Below, one piece after another: positions 1 to 5,756 of a DNA stretch of 6,716 bases. A program made the position numbers and the translations under genes. Position 1 is the first letter of the stretch. Every line of letters starts with the position of its first letter. Source of the DNA: a bacterium (lineage in GTDB: Bacteria; JAHJDO01); NCBI GenBank assembly GCA_023129655.1, contig JAGMBN010000067.1, forward strand, positions 1-6,716, read 5' to 3'. The notes beneath the pieces were generated by a model. The model ran no database searches, was not told the origin of the DNA, and saw nothing but the letters and a program-made list of their open reading frames with translations.

Positions 1-669
1 CTTATGGTAGCGTTCAATCACATTGAATTTAGTAAGCGCTCTCTTTCCGCCAACATAAGAAATTGCCATTTTTGTTCTATGCGATACACATCGTCCAATC
101 GGTCTGTCAATCTCGCCTTCATCCTGTGGGATCACTCCTCTTACAACAGCCATATAAGTCTTCTTCACTTTCCTGTTCTTAAACTGCTCTGCCAAATTAG
201 AATGAGCACTATTGTTTTTTGCCGCAATAAGAACCCCTGATGTGTCCTTATCCAGCCTATGAACTATACCAGGACGCATATGCCCATTCAAATCCGACAA
301 TGTTTTGCAATGATACAATAAAAAATTCACAACCGTGCCGGAGACAACTCCCTGCGCAGGATGCACAACAATCCCAGCAGGTTTATTAATAACTATTATA
401 TTATCATCTTCATATAGTATATCAAGCGCCATATTCTCAGGTTTTAGTTTTAGATCAGCGTCATCTTGAAGCTCTGGGATATTTATTAATATATTATCTC
501 CTATCTTAAGAAAGTATCCTGGCTTTGTCTTTTTCTCATTTACATAAGCCTGCTTGTTAATAATCAGATTATGAATAAAAGACCTTGAACACATAGTCAG
601 CCTATTTGCTAGAAATCTATCCAGCCGTTCCCCAACATTATGCGTATCAGTTATAAACTTATATTCCAT
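1..669 (-). CDS. rluD: Ribosomal large-subunit pseudouridine synthase, RluA/RluD family (3' end cut off)
   Basis: The family isomerises specific uridines of 23S rRNA to pseudouridine in the cytoplasm; RluD modifies helix 69. I see 223 residues with no stop before the window edge, so roughly 80-110 C-terminal residues are missing compared with the usual 300-330. Residues about 1-62 form an S4-type RNA-binding domain (GERLDRFLANRL, SRSFIHNLI, then GYFLKIGD). The catalytic domain follows, with NKPAGIVVHP at about 95-104, the signature HRLDKDTSG at 137-145 (catalytic Asp140) and RPIGR at 189-193. The ATG at 669 is chosen because the S4 domain begins directly after it. No strong Shine-Dalgarno precedes it, and an in-frame GTG two codons upstream is an alternative. 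The start is 8 bp past the tRNA-Thr, which probably shares its transcript. The RluA-family call is very secure; the RluD subtype rests on the S4 domain and is less certain. Confidence 0.95.
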   Translation of the reverse strand, partial: MEYKFITDTHNVGERLDRFLANRLTMCSRSFIHNLIINKQAYVNEKKTKPGYFLKIGDNILINIPELQDDADLKLKPENMALDILYEDDNIIVINKPAGIVVHPAQGVVSGTVVNFLLYHCKTLSDLNGHMRPGIVHRLDKDTSGVLIAAKNNSAHSNLAEQFKNRKVKKTYMAVVRGVIPQDEGEIDRPIGRCVSHRTKMAISYVGGKRALTKFNVIERYHK

Positions 670-677
670 ATCCACAG

Positions 678-750
678 AGCCCACGACCAGAGTCGAACCG
701 GTGACCTCATCATTACGAGTGACGTGCTCTACCGACTGAGCTACCCCGGC
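678..750 (-). tRNA. tRNA-Thr (anticodon CGT)
   Basis: A 73-nt cloverleaf reads on the minus strand. The acceptor 5' strand is GCCGGGG, the D-stem is GCTC/GAGC with an 8-nt loop containing GG, and the anticodon stem is CGTCA/TGATG. The loop CTCGTAA gives anticodon CGT (plus-strand 715-717), which reads ACG. The variable loop is 5 nt, and the T-arm is ACCGG-TTCGACT-CTGGT. Numbering fits the standard scheme without gaps. The discriminator is U, and the next three bases are CTG, so CCA is not encoded. The odd point is the acceptor 3' strand CGTGGGC, which leaves G4-G69 and G6-G67 mismatched; the other pairs form (5-68 is a G-U). Identity is secure. Whether the tRNA is fully functional is not. Confidence 0.9.
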
Positions 751-773
751 GAATTAAGCTTAACACACTGGCA

Positions 774-801
774 ATTATACAAATTTTTATATTAATGGCA
801 A
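774..801 (-). promoter_or_regulatory. Sigma-70-type promoter of the tRNA-Thr (and probably rluD) transcript
   Basis: On the minus strand TTGCCA (796-801, five of six consensus bases) is followed by a 16-bp spacer and a perfect TATAAT (774-779). Transcription would start near 767, giving a short leader before the mature tRNA 5' end at 750. It lies in the 60-bp gap after the ftsK stop, so the tRNA need not depend on ftsK read-through. It is the best-scoring promoter I can see in the window. Confidence 0.75.
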
Positions 802-810
802 GTATTTGAT

Positions 811-2919
811 TTAAGATTGGCTGTTTTCGTAAGAATCTATGAGGATTTCTCTGCCTTTACTGCCTTTAAGGGGGCCTACAATGCCTTCAGCTTCCATCAT
901 ATCAATAAGCCGCGCAGCTCTAGCGTATCCAATTCTTAGACGGCGCTGCAGGACAGACGAGGAAGCCTGACGTGTATCTAAAACTAGTTTGACTGCGTCT
1001 TCAAACAAATCGTCTTTTTCCCATTCTTCCCCCCCTGCTTCTTCAGTCTTGGGTTCTTCCAGAATCTCCTTCCTGTATGAAGGACTCGCCTGCTTTTTCA
1101 AAAAGTTAACCGTCCTTGATATTTCCTTATCAGATACAAAGCACGCCTGCGCTCTCACAGGCTTTGGCGAGCCGGCAGGCAGAAATAACATATCTCCTTT
1201 GCCAAGAAGTATCTCTGCTCCATTCATATCAAGAACAGTTCTGGAATCCACCTTAGAAGAAACCTGAAACGAGAGTCTACATGGAAAATTAGCTTTAATA
1301 ACACCAGTTATTACATCAACTGAAGGTCTTTGAGTAGCCAGAATAATATGAATTCCAGCAGCTCTTGAAAGCTGCGCCAGCCTTGTAATTGAATCTTCAA
1401 CATCCCTGCGCGCCACACTCATTAGATCTGCTAATTCGTCAATAACTACAATAATATACGGCATATTCTCCATATGTTCCTGAGATCCTTCGGAAACTAT
1501 CTTATTATATCCGGTAATATTGCGCACACCTGCTTTTGCAAGCTTCTGATATCTATCTTCCATCTCTCCCACGATCCATTTCAAAGCATTAGCCGCTTTC
1601 TTTGCATCGGTTACTATTGGAGTTATGAGCTGAGGAATATCTGAAAAAGCAGCTAATTCCACCATTTTGGGATCTATCATCAGAAATTGCACTTCAGTTG
1701 GATATGCATTATATAACATGCTCATTATAAGACTATTAATACACACGGATTTGCCTGCTCCTGTAGTTCCTGCAATTAAAATATGAGGCATATCCTCAAT
1801 ATCCGCAACCAGACATTCTCCCTGAATATCCTTTCCAAATGCCAGCGCAAGTTTTGACTTGGTATCCTTAAACGCTTTTGATTCCAATACTTCTCTCAGA
1901 TACACAGGCTGCCTTTTCTTATTCGGGATTTCAATGCCTACAACGTCCTTTCCTGGAATTGGGGCAACAATGCGTACGCTTTGCGCTTTGAGATTCAAGG
2001 CTATGTCATTGGCGAGAGAAACAATATTGTGCACTTTTACCCCGGGCGCAGGCTGCAGTTCATAACTTGTGATAGCAGGTCCCTGATTGATCTGAGTAAC
2101 CTTTGCCTCTATACCAAAATCATGAAGCGTATGTTCCAGTATTTCAGAGTTTGAATCTAACATGCCTGCATCATCACTCGCCATCTCAGATTCTGAAGGT
2201 AACTCCAACAATGTTAATGGCGGTAACTGAAATACATCAGGCTGAACTGAAGCAACAGCTTCTTTAGATTCAGTTTGCTTTTGTGAAACATCTTCTGTTT
2301 GAACTTGTTTTAGTCCTGATGTTCTAATCTTTCTTGTAATATTTCTATTAATAATTAAGCCCTTTTTTGGGAATTTGCGCACAATAAACGAACTAAAAAC
2401 AGAGAGAGAAAACTCTGTGCATAAAAGAAAACCAGAAATAAATACTGTTACTGTTACAATATAAGCTCCTGTCTGCTCCAGATACATTTTTAGCTGTTCT
2501 GATAAAAAAAGTCCTAATACGCCGCCTGCTTTGAACCTGCTTGTTAAAAGAAAAACCTTTAATGACGGCATGCTGACGAGAGCAAATAAAGACGCTCCTC
2601 CACATAGAAGCAAAACTATTCCAAGTATTTTTACACATATATTCTGTGACGGTTTCTGCATGAATTTATTAATGCTTAAAATAAAGCCGATAAGCGGCAC
2701 AAAATAGGCTGCAAATCCCAGAGCAAGAAAAAGCCCAAACCCAATATATGCTCCGGTTATGCCAATATAATTATGCGCAGGGCTATTAGGGGTTGATATA
2801 TTATACGCAATATCAGCTGAATCATAGGATTTTAAGCTAAGAAATACAAGGATGCTAAAAGCAAGAAGCAGAATCCCAATTAAGTCGTTTCTCTGTTTTT
2901 CTTTTAAAAAAATAAACAA
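811..2919 (-). CDS. ftsK: DNA translocase FtsK/SpoIIIE family
   Basis: This membrane-anchored hexameric ATPase pumps chromosomal DNA through the closing division septum and helps resolve chromosome dimers. The 702-residue product has four hydrophobic segments (about 12-30, 52-82, 93-118, 151-179), then a short polar linker (about 185-240) unlike the very long one of E. coli FtsK. The alpha domain is at about 245-340. The RecA-like motor (about 345-610) has Walker A GTTGAGKS at 384-391, Walker B IIVVIDEL at 489-496 and LATQRPSVDVITG at 528-540. The C-terminal gamma winged helix (about 636-695, LQRRLRIGYARAARLID) is the domain that reads polar KOPS/SRS sites. The start is TTG; AGGA (2928-2931) sits 8 nt upstream inside the last dut codons, and no later start would keep the first membrane segment. 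It begins 2 bp after the dut stop, so translational coupling is likely. Confidence 0.96.
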   Translation of the reverse strand: MFIFLKEKQRNDLIGILLLAFSILVFLSLKSYDSADIAYNISTPNSPAHNYIGITGAYIGFGLFLALGFAAYFVPLIGFILSINKFMQKPSQNICVKILGIVLLLCGGASLFALVSMPSLKVFLLTSRFKAGGVLGLFLSEQLKMYLEQTGAYIVTVTVFISGFLLCTEFSLSVFSSFIVRKFPKKGLIINRNITRKIRTSGLKQVQTEDVSQKQTESKEAVASVQPDVFQLPPLTLLELPSESEMASDDAGMLDSNSEILEHTLHDFGIEAKVTQINQGPAITSYELQPAPGVKVHNIVSLANDIALNLKAQSVRIVAPIPGKDVVGIEIPNKKRQPVYLREVLESKAFKDTKSKLALAFGKDIQGECLVADIEDMPHILIAGTTGAGKSVCINSLIMSMLYNAYPTEVQFLMIDPKMVELAAFSDIPQLITPIVTDAKKAANALKWIVGEMEDRYQKLAKAGVRNITGYNKIVSEGSQEHMENMPYIIVVIDELADLMSVARRDVEDSITRLAQLSRAAGIHIILATQRPSVDVITGVIKANFPCRLSFQVSSKVDSRTVLDMNGAEILLGKGDMLFLPAGSPKPVRAQACFVSDKEISRTVNFLKKQASPSYRKEILEEPKTEEAGGEEWEKDDLFEDAVKLVLDTRQASSSVLQRRLRIGYARAARLIDMMEAEGIVGPLKGSKGREILIDSYENSQS

Positions 2920-2921
2920 AT

Positions 2922-3371
2922 TTATAATCCTGTATGTCCAAAACCTCCAGTATTTCTAGAGGTTTTGGCTAATTTGTCAACATGCTTTAAATCAGCTCTA
3001 GCAATCTTGTTAATTACGAGCTGCGCTATCCGATCTCCCCTGTGAATTAAAAAGTCCTTTTTCCCAAGATTCACTAATATAACACCTACTTCGCCCCTGT
3101 AATCTGCATCAATTGTACCTGGGCTGTTAACAATGCTTATCCCATGTTTAAGAGCAAGTCCGCTTCTTGGTCTAACCTGTCCCTCATATCCAGAAGGGAT
3201 GTCTATTTGAATACCTGTCGGAACTAGTTTAATTTCACCCGGTTTCAAAACCATATGTTCCTTAACAGCAGCTGAGAGATCCATACCGCTTGCATGCTCA
3301 GTCATATATTTAGGAATAGGCATGTCCTCTGAACCAGCGATATGTGCTACCTCTACCTTTATCTCTTCCAA
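2922..3371 (-). CDS. dut: Deoxyuridine 5'-triphosphate nucleotidohydrolase (dUTPase)
   Basis: Homotrimeric dUTPase hydrolyses dUTP to dUMP and pyrophosphate, keeping uracil out of DNA and supplying dUMP for thymidylate synthesis. All five motifs are visible in 149 residues: I SGMDLSAA (28-35), II RPRSGLALKHG (67-77), III NSPGTIDADYRGE (82-94, with Asp88 the likely catalytic residue), IV GDRIAQLVI (112-120) and V SRNTGGFGHTG (138-148), whose Phe would stack on the uracil. Motif V has RNTGGFG where RGxGGFG is usual. The start is TTG at 3371: AAAGGAG lies 6 nt upstream and the resulting length matches the family. The longer reading to an ATG at 3464 would add 31 residues with no family counterpart. 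It is the first gene of the pair with ftsK and is divergent from murJ. Confidence 0.96.
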   Translation of the reverse strand: MEEIKVEVAHIAGSEDMPIPKYMTEHASGMDLSAAVKEHMVLKPGEIKLVPTGIQIDIPSGYEGQVRPRSGLALKHGISIVNSPGTIDADYRGEVGVILVNLGKKDFLIHRGDRIAQLVINKIARADLKHVDKLAKTSRNTGGFGHTGL

Positions 3372-3377
3372 AATTAG

Positions 3378-3384
3378 CTCCTTT
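3378..3384 (-). promoter_or_regulatory. Ribosome binding site fixing the dut TTG start
   Basis: AAAGGAG reads on the minus strand 6 nt before TTG at 3371. It is among the strongest Shine-Dalgarno matches in the window, and it argues for the TTG over the upstream ATG at 3464, which has no comparable signal. Confidence 0.8.
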
Positions 3385-3390
3385 ATATTT

Positions 3391-3419
3391 AATATACAAA
3401 ATATCGCAGGTAATCGCAA
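3391..3419 (-). promoter_or_regulatory. Candidate sigma-70 promoter for dut-ftsK
   Basis: On the minus strand TTGCGA (3414-3419, four of six consensus bases), a 17-bp spacer and TATATT (3391-3396, five of six) precede dut. The start point would be near 3384, leaving a leader of only about 13 nt that begins at the ribosome binding site. Two TATAAT boxes in the tandem repeat just upstream (3433-3438 and 3447-3452) are alternatives but lack good -35 hexamers. Confidence 0.45.
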
Positions 3420-3424
3420 GGCAA

Positions 3425-3452
3425 AAGACATTATTATAAAGACATTATTATA
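3425..3452. repeat. Perfect 14-bp tandem duplication in the dut/murJ divergent control region
   Basis: AAGACATTATTATA occurs twice, back to back, at 3425-3438 and 3439-3452. On the minus strand each copy contains a TATAAT hexamer. It lies upstream of both divergent start codons. It could be a slippage duplication with no role, or it could repeat an operator or promoter element. Confidence 0.9.
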
Positions 3453-3477
3453 TGTGTATGACACTCATGTTTTTTAG

Positions 3478-3506
3478 TTGCATAATTAATTGCCGCATCA
3501 TACAAT
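3478..3506 (+). promoter_or_regulatory. Candidate murJ promoter very close to the start codon
   Basis: TTGCAT (3478-3483), a 17-bp spacer and TACAAT (3501-3506, five of six consensus bases) precede murJ. The -35 matches only three of six bases. The predicted start point (about 3512-3514) falls right at the ATG at 3515, so if real the mRNA would be leaderless or nearly so. AT-rich sequence gives such matches by chance, hence the low confidence. Confidence 0.3.
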
Positions 3507-3514
3507 CAGGTCTT

Positions 3515-5098
3515 ATGGAGCTAACTTCTCTTACAAGATCTGCAGGCAAGGTTGGAATTGCGACAATTATTAGTAGAGTTTTCGGCTATGTCAGGGATAT
3601 TCTATTAGCCTCGCTTTTTGGCACATCAATGTTTGCAGATGTCTTTTTTGTCGCTTTCAGAATTCCAAATACACTGAGACGTCTCCTTGGAGAAAATGCA
3701 TTTAACGGGGCGTTTATTCCTGTGATGGGAGATTATCTTAAGAAAAAAGGCGAAAAAGAAGCATGGAATATGGCTGTATCTATAGGAATGATATTCTTGT
3801 GTATATTACTCTTTATTATCGCTATTGGCATTGTTTTTGCACCGCTTATCATGAAGATAGCAGCTCATGGGTTCATTCAAACTCCAGGCAAAATAGAGCT
3901 TGCAACAAAACTCCTAAAAATAATGTTTCCATATATCTTATTTATAGGTATCGCTATCCTTATGATAAGCATGTTGAATTCCTTTAGAATCTTTTTTATT
4001 CCCGCACTTGCTCCCAGTATCCTGAATATATGTATGATTACAGCTCTTATCTTCTTCTGCCACAGGATGAAGGAACCAGTTGTAGGTCTGGCAATTGCAG
4101 TCTTGATTGGAGGAATAGGGCAGCTTGGGATTCAATTACCCAGTTTGGTAAAGCGAGGCAGGGGATTTTTTAAAGAACTAAAACCCAGATTTAATCATCC
4201 GGCAGCCAAGACAATAGGAAAGCTTCTAATTCCCGTCATACTTGGATCAGGTGTTTATCATATAAATATTCTTGTTGATACATTTCTAGCCTCCTTCTCT
4301 CATATAGTAGGCGAAGGAGCTGTATCTGCACTCTACTATGCTAACCGCTTGATACAATTTCCTCAGGCTGTATTCGCAATAGCCCTAGGCACTGTTATTT
4401 TACCTGCAATGAGCGGCTTTGCTTCGGAAAATAATATTGATAAACTAAAAGAAACCTTTACCTTCTCTATAAAAATGATTATTTCAATCACTATACCATT
4501 GAGCGTATTATTCATAGTCTTGAGATTTCAAATCATACAGTTATTATTTGGATGGGGGAAATTTCAGTCCTATTCTATAAAAGCAACAAGTTTTGGACTC
4601 TTGTGTTACAGCTTTGGACTTGTTGCATATTCAGCTAATCAGATCATTACACGTGCATTCTATTCAGTTAAAGATACAAAAACCCCTCTAAAGATTGCAT
4701 GCTTGAGCATGGTTATAAACATTATACTTAATTTAGTGCTGATGTGGCCATTGAAGCTGGGTGGATTGGCTCTTGCAACTTCCATTTCTGCTACAGCTAA
4801 TATGGTAGTGCTCTTTATTCTCTTTGATAAAAAGATAGGCAAAATAGATTGGGCTGGTATAAAGGATACATTGTATCGTTTAGTACCCGGATCAGCAGTA
4901 ATGGCAATAACCTGCTGGTTTACATTAAAATGGATGATATATATTGAGGGGAATTTACTTACAGTACGTCTTATTCAGTTTTTTGTCCCTGCTTTTGCTG
5001 GAACTATTAGTTTTCTTATCATATCCTATTTTTTAAAGCTCAAAGAATTAAGACACGTGTTTGCACTAATAGGAAAATTTAGAAAAAAACCTGTTTAG
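3515..5098 (+). CDS. murJ: Lipid II flippase MurJ (MviN family)
   Basis: MurJ flips the lipid-linked peptidoglycan precursor lipid II across the cytoplasmic membrane. The 527-residue product is hydrophobic throughout, in line with the usual 14 membrane helices and length (E. coli 511). Residues that match those essential in E. coli MurJ, with a +3 offset at the N terminus, are Arg21 (SRVFGY), Arg27 (VRD), Asp42 (ADVFF) and Arg55 (NTLRR). Arg278 in YYANRLIQFP corresponds to E. coli Arg270. Further family blocks are GENAFNGAFIPV (59-70), WGKF (347-350) and FYSVKDTKTPLKI (382-394). ATG at 3515 is chosen because the family N terminus begins here; the 21 codons upstream back to 3452 have no family match and run into the divergent control region. 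The ribosome site is weak (AGG only 4 nt away). It is the only plus-strand gene here and ends 13 bp from the convergent small ORF. Confidence 0.95.
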   Translation: MELTSLTRSAGKVGIATIISRVFGYVRDILLASLFGTSMFADVFFVAFRIPNTLRRLLGENAFNGAFIPVMGDYLKKKGEKEAWNMAVSIGMIFLCILLFIIAIGIVFAPLIMKIAAHGFIQTPGKIELATKLLKIMFPYILFIGIAILMISMLNSFRIFFIPALAPSILNICMITALIFFCHRMKEPVVGLAIAVLIGGIGQLGIQLPSLVKRGRGFFKELKPRFNHPAAKTIGKLLIPVILGSGVYHINILVDTFLASFSHIVGEGAVSALYYANRLIQFPQAVFAIALGTVILPAMSGFASENNIDKLKETFTFSIKMIISITIPLSVLFIVLRFQIIQLLFGWGKFQSYSIKATSFGLLCYSFGLVAYSANQIITRAFYSVKDTKTPLKIACLSMVINIILNLVLMWPLKLGGLALATSISATANMVVLFILFDKKIGKIDWAGIKDTLYRLVPGSAVMAITCWFTLKWMIYIEGNLLTVRLIQFFVPAFAGTISFLIISYFLKLKELRHVFALIGKFRKKPV

Positions 5099-5111
5099 TA
5101 ATTACAGCGTT

Positions 5112-5378
5112 TCATTTTCTCTTTATTACATACACATTACTAATGTTTGTGTATGATCTGAGAACAATATAGATATCTCCGTTTTCTGCTTCAAAACACA
5201 GCTGATTAAAGCTTGGATTGGCAGTAACAAGCCTGCCATACTTAGATGGAATGGTGTAGCGCAATATAGTCTCCTTGATAGGTCGCTCCTTTTTTCTCCT
5301 GGTTTGCGCAAGTATAGATCCGCTGACTAATACCAAAAATACGATTACACTTACACTGATAACAACTAATTTTTTCAT
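5112..5378 (-). CDS. Small putative secreted protein, unrecognised
   Basis: I do not recognise this family. The 88-residue product has a classic Sec signal: MKK, a hydrophobic core (about residues 4-20), then GSILA-Q with probable cleavage after Ala24. This leaves a mature protein of about 64 residues. The mature start is very basic (TRRKKERPIK) and is followed by a region that looks rich in beta strand (YGRLVTANPSFNQLCFEAE, then DIYIVLRSYT), with one cysteine. The ATG at 5378 is favoured over an in-frame start at 5405 because AGGAG (5386-5390) lies 7 nt upstream of it and the signal peptide begins exactly there. No lipobox is seen. It is co-directional with the 100-codon ORF and bioA upstream (57-bp gap) and converges with murJ. 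The signal peptide and ribosome site make a real gene likely; the function is unknown. Confidence 0.75.
   Translation of the reverse strand: MKKLVVISVSVIVFLVLVSGSILAQTRRKKERPIKETILRYTIPSKYGRLVTANPSFNQLCFEAENGDIYIVLRSYTNISNVYVIKRK
5129..5155. repeat. 8-bp inverted repeat inside the 3' end of the small secreted-protein gene
   Basis: CATACACA (5129-5136) and TGTGTATG (5148-5155) are perfect inverted arms around an 11-nt loop, about 30 bp past the murJ stop. An inner ACAT/ATGT pairing competes with it. No T-run follows on either strand, so it is not a standard intrinsic terminator, though it could stabilise the murJ mRNA 3' end. It may also be chance within coding sequence. Confidence 0.4.
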
Positions 5379-5385
5379 GCCACCT

Positions 5386-5390
5386 CTCCT
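5386..5390 (-). promoter_or_regulatory. Ribosome binding site of the small secreted protein
   Basis: AGGAG on the minus strand, in a purine-rich stretch, is 7 nt before the ATG at 5378. It decides the start at the signal peptide rather than nine codons earlier. Confidence 0.75.
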
Positions 5391-5435
5391 TTTTTTGATT
5401 AACAATATCGTATCATAAATAGAATCATTTTTTCA

Positions 5436-5738
5436 CTACTTTTTTAAAATATCGTCTGCTCCCATAAAGTTTTTTGGAGGTGCTGTTGTTCCGCCTCCCA
5501 GCTTTTTCAGTGAGTCCAGCAAGTTCGCAAATTTTGTGTGTAAGCTGCTTTCTTTGCCGCGGAATGACGAAGCTGGCACCACATAGGTGTCAAGACTATT
5601 GACCCAGGTGCCGTTTGGACACGGCATTATCCGACTCGCTATAGTGTAAGAATCCATGGCAATGGAGGTTCCTGTATAGTACGTTCCAGTTCTGCCAATG
5701 ATGAGCCTGCCGTAAAATGTATGTCCTGTGATTTCCAC
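5436..5738 (-). CDS. Hypothetical 100-residue protein, unrecognised, high GC for the region
   Basis: I recognise no family. The 100-residue reading frame opens with GTG at 5738 (an in-frame stop lies three codons upstream) and has no convincing ribosome site; GAGG is 12 nt away. The first half is Gly/Thr/Tyr-rich and could form beta strands (FYGRLIIGRTGTYYTGTS). The middle has MPCPNGTW, and the C-terminal part is more helical (SLHTKFANLLDSLKKL), followed by a GGGTTAPP turn and a polar end. There is no signal peptide or membrane segment. Hand counts over 5461-5700 give about 49% GC, against about 23-40% in samples of murJ and ftsK. It starts 18 bp after the bioA stop, so it may share that transcript. 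It could be a recent arrival, a remnant of a larger gene, or a chance frame in GC-richer DNA. A real gene is somewhat more likely than not. Confidence 0.5.
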   Translation of the reverse strand: MEITGHTFYGRLIIGRTGTYYTGTSIAMDSYTIASRIMPCPNGTWVNSLDTYVVPASSFRGKESSLHTKFANLLDSLKKLGGGTTAPPKNFMGADDILKK

Positions 5739-5756
5739 CGTTCTCTATATCCTCAT

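Noticed and set aside
4..240. 78-codon plus-strand open frame
   Set aside because: It is antisense to the rluD-family gene, whose catalytic motif and conserved blocks lie on the minus strand here; no ribosome site and no recognisable product.
989..2065. Plus-strand open frames of 92 and 68 codons
   Set aside because: Both are antisense to conserved ftsK motor and gamma-domain sequence; low-complexity translations typical of shadows.
2393..2638. 81-codon minus-strand frame
   Set aside because: It is an alternative frame of the ftsK membrane-anchor region, with no independent evidence.
3372..3464. N-terminal extension of dut to ATG at 3464
   Set aside because: It exceeds the family length by 31 residues, has no ribosome site, and would overlap the promoters and the tandem repeat; TTG at 3371 has a strong ribosome site.
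3452..3514. N-terminal extension of murJ to ATG at 3452
   Set aside because: The family N terminus starts at 3515; the added residues match nothing I know and the ATG lies within the repeat.
5091..5107. CTGT/ACAG stem at the murJ stop as an intrinsic terminator, with T-rich sequence following
   Set aside because: The stem is only 4 bp with a long loop and low GC; the T-rich stretch is broken and belongs to the opposing gene.
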